From Streptomyces griseosporeus (GTDB lineage Bacteria > Actinomycetota > Actinomycetes > Streptomycetales > Streptomycetaceae): a stretch of DNA of 64,000 nucleotides. Numbering within the stretch: the stretch's first letter is position 1; every line of letters begins with the position of its first letter. The position numbers and the translations under genes were made by a program. The notes under the pieces were generated by a model. That model was given only the letters and a program-made list of their open reading frames with translations. It did not search any database and was not told the DNA's origin. Of this stretch, positions 17,173-27,202 are shown in pieces. The DNA is taken from contig NZ_BNBR01000008.1 in the NCBI RefSeq assembly GCF_014656055.1, positions 243,110 through 307,109 of the forward strand, in the 5' to 3' direction.

Positions 17173-18854
17173 TGCGGGCCTCCTGCGGGGTTGTCGGGGT
17201 CGGGGTGGTTCTGGGGGTGCTGCGGGGAGTCAGGGGTCGGGTCGGCCGGGGCGGTGCCGTCGGCTGAGGCTGCATCGTCGGCCGGGGCGGTGGCATCAGC
17301 TGGGGCTGCGTCGTCGGCCGGGGCGGTGCCGTCGGCCGCGGTGTCCTCCGGGGCCGGGGCCTCCGGTGCCTTCGGGTCCCGTTGCGGCTCCTGCCCTTGC
17401 CGGCCTTCGGGGCGCTTCTGCTGCTCAGGGGTGGGGCTGACCGGCGAGGGTGTGGTGCGCTCGGTGGCAGGCTCCTCCGTCGCCTCGCCCGCCGGCTCAC
17501 TCGGAGCCTCGCGGTCGCTCGGCTGACTCGGAGCCTTGCGGTCGCTCGGCTCCGGCTCGTCGAAGGCGGGGCGGGCGTGGTGCCACGGGGCGTCGGCGCT
17601 GCGGGGGGCGGGGCGACGGGTCGTTCGCGGCGTCGGTGCGGTGGGGCCGCCGGGGCGGCCGGATGCCGTCGGTTCTCCGGTGCCGGTGGTTTCCTCGGGC
17701 GTGCCCTGCTCGGCGGCAGCCGCGGCCGCGGCCGCTGCCGACCCCGCGTCCGCGGCGGCACCGGAAGCCGCCTCGGCGGCCTCCGCCCGCTGCGTGGCCG
17801 AACCCTCGCTCGCGCTCCGGGCGCGGCGCGCGGTGGCCGACGGAGCAGGCGTCGGCTCAGAGCCGGCCTGCTGCCCGGCGGCCTCCGCAGGTCCACCCTG
17901 CTGCCCGGCAACCACCGCAGGTCCACCCTGCTGCCCGGCGGCCTCCGCAGCCCCACCAGGCTGCGCGGCACCCGCAACCCCCTCCGTCGGCTCCGCCCGC
18001 TGCGTGGCCGAGCCCTCGCTCGCGCTTCGAGCGCGGCGTGGGGTGGTTGGGCGCTGGCTGGCCGAGCCCTCCGAGGCGGTGCGGGTGCGGCGGGCGGGTG
18101 CGGCGGGCGGGGTGTCGGTTTCCGTCGGCTCGGGGGCGGTGGTCTGGCCGGCCGAAGCCTGGGATGCCGAGCCCTCTGAGGCCGAGCGGGTGCGGCGGGG
18201 GCGGTCGGCGGGCGCCGTGCCGCGTGCGGCGGCGGCGCGGCCGGCTGCTCCTGCCGTGCGGGCGGGGCGGGCGGGAGCCGGGGGGAGCTGGCCCTTCAGG
18301 GGGCCCCAGTCGTTGGGGTCGGGGACGCCCGGGGGGAGCATCTGGCGGCGCTTGGGGCCGGCGTGGTCGGACTCGCCCGGTTCCTTGGCGCCGGGCCAAG
18401 CCTTGGCCACGCGGGCGGCGAGGACGAAGTCCTTGCGCAGGGGGTGGCCCTCGAAGGTCTCGGGAAGGAGGAGGTGGTGCAGGGCGGGGTGGCCCTCGAA
18501 GCGGACGCCGAACATTTCGTGCGTCTCGCGTTCGTGCCAGGCGGCGCCCGCGTAGACGGAGACGGCCGTCGGCAGCGCGGGGGCCTCGTGCGGGACCGTG
18601 GTGCGCAGCAGCAGTCGGCGCACCGGGCCCAGCGCGGCCACGTGCGCGGCGACGCGGAAGCCGGTGCCGGGCTCGTCGACGGCGCTCAGCCAGTCGAAGT
18701 AGGTGCAGCCGAGCCGGTCACGGGCCGTCTCCAACGCGGTGATCCAGGAGGCGGGCGGGACGTCGACGGTCAGGACGTCGTAGGACTCGTCGGCGGTGGC
18801 CTCGGGGCCGAAGAGTTCCTCGACGGGGGCGGGCAGCCAGCCGGCCTCGGTCAT
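17169..18854 (-). CDS. nuoC2: NADH-quinone oxidoreductase subunit C, second copy, with long repetitive tail
   Basis: A 561-residue protein. Residues 1 to about 185 are a normal 30-kDa-type NuoC: YFDWLSAVDE, the signature WHERETHEMFGVRFEGHP and LPETFEGHPLRKDF, then a typical PNDWGPLKG end. NuoC helps dock the peripheral arm next to NuoD. The remaining 375 residues are disordered, built of A, P, E, T, S and Q. Four copies of a pattern like RARSASEGSATQR occur at about 220-232, 255-267, 273-285 and 343-355, together with repeated AAEAAGQQGGPA units. The tail is one continuous frame to the stop at 17169, which overlaps nuoH2. The start is ATG 18854, overlapping nuoB2. Tail function is unknown. 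Confidence 0.88.
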   Translation of the reverse strand: MTEAGWLPAPVEELFGPEATADESYDVLTVDVPPASWITALETARDRLGCTYFDWLSAVDEPGTGFRVAAHVAALGPVRRLLLRTTVPHEAPALPTAVSVYAGAAWHERETHEMFGVRFEGHPALHHLLLPETFEGHPLRKDFVLAARVAKAWPGAKEPGESDHAGPKRRQMLPPGVPDPNDWGPLKGQLPPAPARPARTAGAAGRAAAARGTAPADRPRRTRSASEGSASQASAGQTTAPEPTETDTPPAAPARRTRTASEGSASQRPTTPRRARSASEGSATQRAEPTEGVAGAAQPGGAAEAAGQQGGPAVVAGQQGGPAEAAGQQAGSEPTPAPSATARRARSASEGSATQRAEAAEAASGAAADAGSAAAAAAAAAEQGTPEETTGTGEPTASGRPGGPTAPTPRTTRRPAPRSADAPWHHARPAFDEPEPSDRKAPSQPSDREAPSEPAGEATEEPATERTTPSPVSPTPEQQKRPEGRQGQEPQRDPKAPEAPAPEDTAADGTAPADDAAPADATAPADDAASADGTAPADPTPDSPQHPQNHPDPDNPAGGPQ

Positions 18855-19459
18855 CGGGCCTCCCCCTTCGGTGCGGGCGGTGGCACCAGGCCGCTCTGCA
18901 GGGCGGCCGGGGAGGGACGCGCGGTGTCGCCGTTGCCGTACCGCTCGCCCAGGGACTCGCGGGCGATCTTCTCCTGGAGCTTGAGGATGCCCTGGAGGAG
19001 CGCCTCGGGGCGGGGCGGGCAGCCGGGGACGTAGACGTCGACGGGGATGATCTGGTCGACGCCCTTGGTGACGGAGTAGGAGTCCCAGTAGGGGCCGCCG
19101 CAGTTGGAGCAGGCGCCGAAGGAGATGACGTACTTCGGCTCCGGCATCTGCTCGTACAGGCGCTTGACCGCCGGGGCCATCTTGTCGGTGACCGTGCCCG
19201 AGACGACCATCAGGTCGGCCTGGCGCGGGCCGGGCGCGAAGGGGATCACGCCGAGGCGGATGAAGTCGTGGCGGGCCATCGAGGCCGCGATGAACTCGAT
19301 GGCGCAGCAGGCGAGGCCGAAGTTGAAGACCCAGAGGGAGTAGCGGCGGCCCCAGTTCAGGACCACCTTCATCGGCTCGGGGGCCAGGCGGGCCAGCGCG
19401 CCCAGCCGCTTCGGCTCGGGAAGCAGCACGGGCTCGGCGGGAGCGGGGTTCACGTCCAT
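18851..19459 (-). CDS. nuoB2: NADH-quinone oxidoreductase subunit B, second copy
   Basis: A 202-residue subunit that holds the terminal [4Fe-4S] cluster N2 next to the quinone. The four ligands are visible as the cysteine pair in LACCAIEF, the cysteine in SFGACSNCGG and the one in VPGCPPRPEA. GPRQADLMVVSGTVTDKMAP is also diagnostic. Start ATG 19459 lies within the end of nuoA2. The clear differences from the B subunit at 62.8-63.4 kb indicate an old paralogue. Its natural partner NuoD is missing from the cluster. Confidence 0.95.
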   Translation of the reverse strand: MDVNPAPAEPVLLPEPKRLGALARLAPEPMKVVLNWGRRYSLWVFNFGLACCAIEFIAASMARHDFIRLGVIPFAPGPRQADLMVVSGTVTDKMAPAVKRLYEQMPEPKYVISFGACSNCGGPYWDSYSVTKGVDQIIPVDVYVPGCPPRPEALLQGILKLQEKIARESLGERYGNGDTARPSPAALQSGLVPPPAPKGEAR

Positions 19460-19887
19460 GCCAGGACGCCCTTCTTGTATGCGTACAGCAGGCCCACGGC
19501 GAGGAAGCCGAGGAAGATGAACATCTCCACGAGCGTCGTCGCGCCGTAGCCGGGGCGGGCGAAGACGGTCGCCCAGGGGAACAGGAAGATCGAGTCGACG
19601 GCGAAGATGACGTAGAGGAAGGCGTAGACGTAGTAGCGGACCTGCGTGTGGGCCCAGCCCTCGCCGACGGGGTCGACACCGCACTCGTAGGTCAGCAGTT
19701 TCTCGGGGGTGGGCACGACCGGGCGCAGCAGGCGGCCCGCGCCGAAGGCGACGGCCACGAACAGCACGCCGACGACGGCCAGCAGGCCGACCACCGAGTA
19801 CGACTCGAAGTAGTCCGCCGCGACGACGGCGGTCGGCTCACGCAGCGTCTCCCGCAACGTCCGCCCCTCGCTCTCCGCTCTCGACAT
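19450..19887 (-). CDS. nuoA2: NADH-quinone oxidoreductase subunit A, second copy
   Basis: A three-helix membrane subunit, 145 residues from ATG 19887. Conserved parts are LLTYECGVDPVGEGWAHTQV with the loop cysteine, RYYVYAFLYVIFAVDSIFLF and PWATVFARPG. It is the first gene of the partial operon, and its end overlaps nuoB2 by ten bases. The start is uncertain: the frame is open to a GTG at 19950, and neither start has a strong ribosome-binding site. No Rex-like TGTGA-N6-TCACA operator is visible in 19888-20064, unlike at the complete operon. Confidence 0.9.
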   Translation of the reverse strand: MSRAESEGRTLRETLREPTAVVAADYFESYSVVGLLAVVGVLFVAVAFGAGRLLRPVVPTPEKLLTYECGVDPVGEGWAHTQVRYYVYAFLYVIFAVDSIFLFPWATVFARPGYGATTLVEMFIFLGFLAVGLLYAYKKGVLAWT

Positions 19888-20064
19888 GTTCGACGATCTG
19901 TACGCACGGGAGTCTAGGCCCTGATAAAGAGCCGGTAAGCAGCCCGTCACGCCTTGAGATGCCGGTCGGGCCGCCCCGTCGGGAGCGGGGTGGGGTTTTC
20001 CCCCGTCGGACGAGGCCGGGCGACCTCATGGCGCGCCGCGGCGGCGCGCGGCACGCTAACCCAT

Positions 20065-21285
20065 ATGACCGCATCCACACCCTCGTCGCCGGCCGTCTCC
20101 GCACCTGTTCCGGCGGCCCCCGACGACGATCGCCTGCCGCCGCCCCGTTTCGCGTTCGAGGCGTGGACGTGGAAGGAGATCGCGTATCTCCTGACCAACC
20201 TGCCGATGGCGCTGGCCGGGTTCGTCTACGTCATGACGGTGGTGGTTGTCAGCAGCGCGCTGACGATCACCGTGGTCGGCCTGCCGCTGCTGGCGATGGG
20301 GCTGATGGGTGCGCGGCTGCTGGGCCGGTTCGAGCGGAACCGGGCGCGGGCGCTGCTCGGGGTGCGCGTCGACGAGCCGAGCAGTCTGCCGCTGCGCCGC
20401 GGGCCGGACGGTCTCCTCGGCCGGATGTGGATGGCCGTGAAGGATCCGGTGGCCTGGCGTACGGCGCTGTACGACTTCATCCGGCTGCCCTGGGGTGTGC
20501 TCACCTTCGTCACGGTGCTCACATCGCTGTTCGTGCTGTGGCCGGTGCTGCCGTTCGTGGCGCGGGCGCTGAGCAACGTGGACCGGGCGATGGTGCGCGG
20601 GCTGCTGTCGCCGTCGGACGAGCTGGAGCGCCGTATCGCCGAACTGGAGTCCGACCGGGGGGTGGTCGTGGACACGGCCGCCGCCGACCTGCGACGTATC
20701 GAGCGCGACCTGCACGACGGGGCGCAGGCCCGGCTGGTGAACCTGGCGATGGGGCTGGGTCTGGCCAAGGAGAAGCTGCTGGAGGATCCCGACGCGGCCG
20801 CGGCGATGGTCGAGGAGGCGCACGGCGAGGTGAAGCTGGCCCTCCAGGAGCTGCGCGACCTGGCCCGCGGCATCCACCCGGCCGTCCTCACCGACCGGGG
20901 GCTGGACGCCGCGCTGTCCTCGGTGGCCTCCCGCTGCACGGTGCCGGTGAAGGTGACCGCCGACCTGCCGTCCCGGCCTGCCGCCGCGATCGAGGGCATC
21001 GCCTACTTCACCGTCTCCGAGCTGCTGCAGAACGTCAGCAAGCACAGCGGGGCCCGGTCGGCGAGCGTCGACGTGTGGCGGTCGCGGGACCGGCTGCTCA
21101 TCCAGGTCCGGGACGACGGGCGCGGCGGCGCGTCGCTGGACGGCGGCAGCGGGATGCGGGGCCTGTCGGAGCGGCTGGGTGCCGTGGACGGCCTGTTCGT
21201 CGTCGACTCGCCGCCCGGCGGTCCGACGACGGTCACGGCGGAGCTGCCCTGGCGCGACCGCGGCCCGGACGAGCGGCCGAGGTAG
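20065..21285 (+). CDS. Sensor histidine kinase (HisKA_3 type), first of a pair
   Basis: A 406-residue membrane histidine kinase of the NarL-partner (HPK7) class. The N-terminal part is a membrane-associated sensor domain with hydrophobic segments near 48-80 and 143-168. The dimerisation helix carries RDLHDGAQARL with phospho-acceptor His217. The ATPase domain shows ELLQNVSKHSGA (N box), VRDDGRGG (G1) and GSGMRGLSERL (G2). It should phosphorylate a LuxR-type regulator; the candidate is the regulator at 23.3 kb. The start at ATG 20065 is chosen because it begins the sensor domain with a plausible short leader; the ribosome-binding site is poor. A close paralogue follows 240 bases downstream. 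Confidence 0.9.
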   Translation: MTASTPSSPAVSAPVPAAPDDDRLPPPRFAFEAWTWKEIAYLLTNLPMALAGFVYVMTVVVVSSALTITVVGLPLLAMGLMGARLLGRFERNRARALLGVRVDEPSSLPLRRGPDGLLGRMWMAVKDPVAWRTALYDFIRLPWGVLTFVTVLTSLFVLWPVLPFVARALSNVDRAMVRGLLSPSDELERRIAELESDRGVVVDTAAADLRRIERDLHDGAQARLVNLAMGLGLAKEKLLEDPDAAAAMVEEAHGEVKLALQELRDLARGIHPAVLTDRGLDAALSSVASRCTVPVKVTADLPSRPAAAIEGIAYFTVSELLQNVSKHSGARSASVDVWRSRDRLLIQVRDDGRGGASLDGGSGMRGLSERLGAVDGLFVVDSPPGGPTTVTAELPWRDRGPDERPR

Positions 21286-21349
21286 GGAAAACCCCCCGTC
21301 CAAGACGCCGACGGCCTCCATGGTCCGCCGACCTGCGGCAGAGCAGGGT

Positions 21350-21500
21350 GGAGGTACGACATCCGGACCTCCGAGGGTCCGGCCGGCCGGACCTCACGAG
21401 GACCTACGACCGGTCCTGACGAGGACCTACGACCGGACCTCGCGGGGACCGACGACCGGACCTCACCGGGATCCGCGGCCGGACCTCGAGAAGACCCGAC
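21350..21500. repeat. Degenerate short tandem repeats between the two kinase genes
   Basis: Units of roughly 23 to 24 bases, such as gaggacctacgaccggtcct and gaggacctacgaccggacct, recur about six times with variation between 21350 and 21500. The block fills most of the 239-base gap between the kinase genes. No palindrome or open frame explains it. Confidence 0.7.
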
Positions 21501-21524
21501 GACGAGCAGAAACGGACCACGGCG

Positions 21525-22940
21525 ATGGCCATGGAGTACGGAGAATCCCCCTACGACACCCACGGCCCCTCCGGCAGCCACGGCGGCTACGGCGGCTACA
21601 GCGGCTACGGCACCGGCGCCCACGACGGCCACCGCGGCTACGGCCCCGGTGACTCCCGTCGGCACCGGCTGCCCGCCGCGCTGCGGGCGCCGTTCGAGGG
21701 GCGCAGCTGGCGGGAGTTCGCGTACCTGCTGCTGAACCTGCCGATCGGCGTGCTGCTCTTCACGTACGCCGTGACGATGGTGGCGCTCGGCGCGGGGCTG
21801 CTCGTGACGTTCCTCGGCATCCCGGTGCTGGCGGCGGCGCTGGCCGGCTGCCGGGGCCTCGGGGCGATGGAGCGGGCGCGGGCACGGGCCCTGCTCGGCC
21901 TGGAGGTCGCCGACCCGGAGCCGCTGCGGGTGCGCAAGAGCGGCCTGATGGGGTGGATGGGCGCGGTTCTGAAGAGCGGTACGTCGTGGCGGCACCTGCT
22001 GTACGCGGTGCTGCACTTCCCGTGGGCGGTGTTCTCGTTCGTCGTCGCGCTGAACGTGTGGGCGTACGGCTGGGCGCTGCTGACGTATCCGCTGTGGTTC
22101 TGGCTCTTCCCGGTGTACGGCGGCCAGGGCGGCCTCCAGCTGTACGGCGACGAGCAGCACAGCATCTACCTGGACAACCCCTTCGAGATCACGGTGACGG
22201 CGCTGGTGGGACTGCTGTTCACGCTGGCGACGCCGTGGATCGTGCGGGCGCTGACGATGGTGGACCGGCTGCTGGTGCACGGGCTGCTCGGGCCGTCGCG
22301 GCTGGCGTCGCGGGTGGTGGAGCTGGAGTCGGACCGGGGCGTGGTCGTCGACACGGCCGCTGCCGACCTGCGGCGCATCGAGCGCGACCTGCACGACGGG
22401 GCGCAGGCGCGGCTGGTCAGCCTGGCGATGGATCTCGGGTTGGCCAAGGAGAAGCTGCGCGAGGACCCGCAGGTGGCGGCGCGGATGGTGGACGAGGCGC
22501 ACGGCGAGGTGAAGACGGCGCTGCAGGAGCTGCGGGACCTGGCCCGGGGCATCCACCCGGCCGTCCTGACCGACCGGGGGCTGGACGCCGCGCTGTCCTC
22601 GGTGGCCTCCCGCTGCACGGTGCCGGTGCGGGTGGACGTGGACCTGGCGTCGCGGCCGGCGCCGGCGATCGAGGGCATCGCCTACTTCACCGTCTCCGAG
22701 CTGCTGCAGAACGTCAGCAAGCACAGCGGGGCCCGGTCGGCGAGCGTCGACGTGTGGCGGTCGGAGGACCGGCTGATGCTGCAGGTGGTGGACGACGGGG
22801 TCGGCGGGGCGTCCGCGTCCGGCGGGTCGGGGCTGGCGGGACTGGCCGAGCGGCTGGACGCGGTGGACGGGATCCTGGTCGTGGACTCGCCGGCGGGCGG
22901 CCCGACGCGGGTGACGGCGGAGCTGCCGTGGCGGGGGTGA
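21525..22940 (+). CDS. Sensor histidine kinase (HisKA_3 type), second of a pair
   Basis: A 471-residue paralogue of the preceding kinase. It has a glycine/tyrosine-rich N-terminal leader (repeats of GGYGGYSGYG, residues about 18-42), a sensor domain with membrane segments near 68-107 and 160-200, an extra membrane-proximal loop, RDLHDGAQARL with His290, ELLQNVSKHSGA, VVDDGVGG and GLAGLAERL. The catalytic half is nearly identical to the first kinase, and a 99-bp run (22665-22763) is identical to 20986-21084. The kinase pair and the regulator downstream form a likely signalling unit. The start could be ATG 21525 or ATG 21531. Confidence 0.9.
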   Translation: MAMEYGESPYDTHGPSGSHGGYGGYSGYGTGAHDGHRGYGPGDSRRHRLPAALRAPFEGRSWREFAYLLLNLPIGVLLFTYAVTMVALGAGLLVTFLGIPVLAAALAGCRGLGAMERARARALLGLEVADPEPLRVRKSGLMGWMGAVLKSGTSWRHLLYAVLHFPWAVFSFVVALNVWAYGWALLTYPLWFWLFPVYGGQGGLQLYGDEQHSIYLDNPFEITVTALVGLLFTLATPWIVRALTMVDRLLVHGLLGPSRLASRVVELESDRGVVVDTAAADLRRIERDLHDGAQARLVSLAMDLGLAKEKLREDPQVAARMVDEAHGEVKTALQELRDLARGIHPAVLTDRGLDAALSSVASRCTVPVRVDVDLASRPAPAIEGIAYFTVSELLQNVSKHSGARSASVDVWRSEDRLMLQVVDDGVGGASASGGSGLAGLAERLDAVDGILVVDSPAGGPTRVTAELPWRG

Positions 22941-22956
22941 CCTCCGTCCCCGACGG

Positions 22957-23118
22957 CGCCCACTGATCAGCACCGCCCGGCGACACATCCCCGGAACCGC
23001 CCACTGATCAGCACCGCCCGACGACACATCCCCGGAACCGCCCACTGATCAGCACCGCCTGACGACACATCCCCGGAACCGCCCCCTGATCAGCACCGCC
23101 CCTCGACAACCAGCCACC
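22957..23118. repeat. 41-bp tandem repeat, nearly four copies
   Basis: Units beginning cgcccactgatcagcaccgc start at 22957, 22998, 23039 and 23080, an exact 41-bp period; the second half of each is cgacacatccccggaac. The last copy degrades. It lies in the 344-base gap between the second kinase and the response regulator, and each unit contains the palindrome tgatca. There are no spacers, so it is not CRISPR. Confidence 0.92.
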
Positions 23119-23284
23119 CCCGTCCGAAAACCCTCCCCCGTGCCGCCGATCCGCGCCGCAATCTGCCGCCCCGACCCCCCGGAATCCCGTTGCCCCACCC
23201 ACGCTCCCCTCCCGATGCTGGAATGCTTGACTTGTCGCCCGGGTGGGCGTGGGTTTCTGGGGGGCCGAGATCGTGGAGGACAGG

Positions 23285-23944
23285 GTGCGGGTGGTCATCG
23301 CCGAGGATTCGGTGCTGCTGCGGGAGGGCCTGACCCGGTTGCTGACCGACCGTGGGCATGACGTCGTCGCCGGGGTCGGTGACGCCGAGGCGCTGGTGAA
23401 GACGATCGGCGAGCTGGACGCCGAGGGCGCGCTGCCCGACGTGGTCGTCGCCGACGTGCGGATGCCGCCCACGCACACCGACGAGGGCGTCCGGGCCGCC
23501 GTACAGCTGCGCAGGGCGCATCCGGGGCTCGGGGTGCTGGTGCTGTCGCAGTACGTGGAGGAGCGGTACGCCACCGAGCTGCTGGCCGGTTCCAGCCGCG
23601 GGGTCGGCTATCTGCTCAAGGACCGCGTGGCCGAGGTGCGGGAGTTCGTGGACGCGGTGGTGCGGGTCGCCGAGGGCGGGACCGCGCTCGACCCGGAGGT
23701 CGTCGCCCAGCTGCTCGGGCGCAGCCGCAAGCAGGACGTGCTGGCCGGGCTCACCCCGCGGGAGCGGGAGGTGCTGGGGCTGATGGCGGAGGGCCGGACC
23801 AACTCGGCGATCGCCAGGCAGCTGGTGGTCAGCGACGGGGCGGTCGAGAAGCACGTCAGCAACATCTTCCTCAAGCTCGGGCTCTCCCCGAGCGAGGGCG
23901 ACCACCGGCGGGTCCTGGCCGTGCTCACGTATCTCAATTCCTGA
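23285..23944 (+). CDS. LuxR/NarL-family response regulator
   Basis: A 219-residue DNA-binding response regulator. The receiver domain begins VRVVIAEDSVLLREG, with acidic pocket residues and phospho-acceptor Asp57 in VVVADVRMPP, and YLLKDRV carries the conserved lysine. The C-terminal helix-turn-helix is LTPREREVLGLMAEGRTNSA followed by VEKHVSNIFLKLGL. The start GTG 23285 was chosen because GGAGG lies five bases upstream and it opens directly on the receiver fold; the frame is open to 23243. It follows the two histidine kinases and is their probable shared output. Target genes cannot be read here. Confidence 0.92.
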   Translation: MRVVIAEDSVLLREGLTRLLTDRGHDVVAGVGDAEALVKTIGELDAEGALPDVVVADVRMPPTHTDEGVRAAVQLRRAHPGLGVLVLSQYVEERYATELLAGSSRGVGYLLKDRVAEVREFVDAVVRVAEGGTALDPEVVAQLLGRSRKQDVLAGLTPREREVLGLMAEGRTNSAIARQLVVSDGAVEKHVSNIFLKLGLSPSEGDHRRVLAVLTYLNS

Positions 23945-24037
23945 CGGACCGCCCCCAGGGGCTCCCCCTTTCCCCGGCGGAAGCGGGGACCGCCCCAGCG
24001 GCTCCCCCCTTTTCCCCGGCGGAAGCGCGACCGAGCG
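23945..24037. repeat. Imperfect direct repeat after the response regulator
   Basis: A unit like gaccgcccccaggggctccc followed by cctttccccggcggaagcg occurs twice in tandem (about 23946-23990 and 23989-24035). The 226-base gap to korA otherwise holds a leader with the ribosome-binding site gagggagg at 24152-24159. Confidence 0.6.
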
Positions 24038-24170
24038 GATTGCCGTACGCAAGTCGTGTCCGCGATGCAAAAGACCAAGGGGAGGCGGTACTCGGAGACG
24101 TAGGGTTGGTGACGGGAGGGCCCGTGGAAAGGCCCCTGCCCGACAGCCGCCCCGAGGGAGGTCCAGTTCA

Positions 24171-26097
24171 GTGACCAGTCAGGTCAGCAGCCCAGCGGAA
24201 CAGGCCGACACCGACACCACCGTCGTGGGAGAGCAGCGCAAACCGGCCGGGGCGAAGAGCGTCCGCCGGCTGGACCGGGTGATCATCAGGTTCGCGGGGG
24301 ACTCGGGCGACGGTATGCAGCTCACCGGCGACCGGTTCACCTCGGAGACGGCGTCGTTCGGCAACGACCTGTCGACGCTGCCCAACTTCCCCGCCGAGAT
24401 CCGTGCGCCCGCAGGCACTCTGCCAGGTGTCTCGAGTTTCCAGCTGCACTTCGCCGACCACGACATCCTCACCCCCGGCGACGCCCCGAACGTGCTGGTC
24501 GCGATGAACCCCGCCGCCCTCAAGGCCAACGTGGGCGATCTGCCGCGCGGCGCGGAGATCATCGTCAACACGGACGAGTTCACCAAACGGGCGATGCAGA
24601 AGGTCGGCTACGAGACCTCCCCGCTGGAGGACGGCTCCCTCGACGGCTACAGCCTGCACCCGGTGCCGCTGACCACGCTGACGGTGGAGGCGCTGAAGGA
24701 GTTCGACCTGTCCCGCAAGGAGGCCGAGCGCAGCAAGAACATGTTCGCGCTGGGGCTGCTGAGCTGGATGTACCACCGGCCGACCGAGGGCACCGAGCAG
24801 TTCCTGAAGCAGAAGTTCGCGAAGAAGCCGGAGATCGCCGCGGCGAACATCGCGGCGTTCCGCGCGGGCTGGAATTTCGGTGAGACGACGGAGGACTTCG
24901 CGGTCTCCTACGAGGTCGCCCCGGCCGCCACCGCCTTCCCGGTCGGCACCTACCGCAACATCTCCGGCAACCTGGCCCTGGCCTACGGCCTGATCGCCGC
25001 CTCCCAGCAGGCCGACCTGCCGCTCTTCCTCGGCTCGTACCCGATCACCCCGGCCTCGGACATCCTGCACGAGCTGTCCAAGCACAAGAACTTCGGCGTG
25101 CGCACCTTCCAGGCGGAGGACGAGATCGCCGGCATCGGCGCGGCACTGGGCGCTGCCTTCGGCGGCTCCCTCGCCGTGACCACCACCTCCGGCCCGGGCG
25201 TGGCCCTGAAGTCGGAGACGATCGGCCTGGCCGTCTCCCTGGAGCTGCCCCTCCTGGTCGTCGACATCCAGCGCGGCGGTCCTTCCACCGGCCTGCCGAC
25301 CAAGACCGAGCAAGCCGACCTCCTCCAGGCCATGTACGGCCGCAACGGCGAGGCGCCCGTCCCCGTGGTGGCGCCGAGAACGCCGGCGGACTGTTTCGAC
25401 GCCGCCCTGGAGGCGGCCCGCATCGCGCTGACCTACCGCACCCCGGTGATGCTGCTGTCCGACGGCTACCTGGCCAACGGCTCGGAGCCCTGGCGCATCC
25501 CCGAGCTGGACGAGCTGCCCGACCTGCGGGTGCAGTTCGCGCAGGGCCCGAACCACACGCTCGACGACGGCACCGAGGTGTTCTGGCCGTACAAGCGCGA
25601 CCCGCAGACCCTCGCCCGTCCCTGGGCGATCCCGGGCACGCCCGGTCTCGAACACCGCATCGGCGGCATCGAGAAGGAGGACGGCACGGGCAACATTTCC
25701 TACGCCCCTGCCAACCACGACCGCATGGTGCGCCTGCGCCAGGCCAAGATCGACGGCATCGACGTCCCCGAGGTCGAGGTGGACGACCCGCAGCAGGCGC
25801 GGACGCTCGTCCTGGGCTGGGGTTCGACGTACGGCCCGATCACGGCGGCGGTCCGGCGTCTGCGCACGGCCGGGATCCCCATCGCGCAGGCCCATCTGCG
25901 CCACCTCAACCCGTTCCCGGGCAACCTGGGCGAGGTGCTGAGGTCGTACGACAAGGTCGTGATCCCGGAGATGAACCTCGGCCAGCTCGCCACGCTGATC
26001 CGGGCGAAGTACCTGGTCGACGCGGTCTCGTACAACCAGGTCAACGGCATGCCGTTCAAGGCGGAACAGCTCGCCGCGGTTCTCAAGGAGGCCATCG

Positions 26098-26105
<8 letters not shown>
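24171..26105 (+). CDS. korA: 2-oxoglutarate:ferredoxin oxidoreductase, alpha (fused gamma-alpha) subunit
   Basis: A 644-residue subunit of the enzyme that decarboxylates 2-oxoglutarate to succinyl-CoA and reduces ferredoxin, an alternative TCA step. Residues about 35-210 are the gamma domain (RFAGDSGDGMQLTGDRF, TLPNFPAEIRAPAGT). The alpha domain includes LGSYPITPASDILHELSKH, FQAEDEIAGIGAALGAAFGG and TTTSGPGVALKSETIGLA, which contact the thiamine-diphosphate partner. The start is GTG 24171 with a strong GAGGGAGG. Its end overlaps korB by eight bases. 2-oxoglutarate is inferred from the actinobacterial KorAB type; another 2-oxoacid is possible. Confidence 0.92.
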
Positions 26106-27186
<1,081 letters not shown>

Positions 27187-27202
27187 GCCGGCGCCGCCAC
27201 CG

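Noticed and set aside
22957..23118. CRISPR array
   Set aside because: The 41-bp copies are directly adjacent with no spacers and no cas genes nearby.
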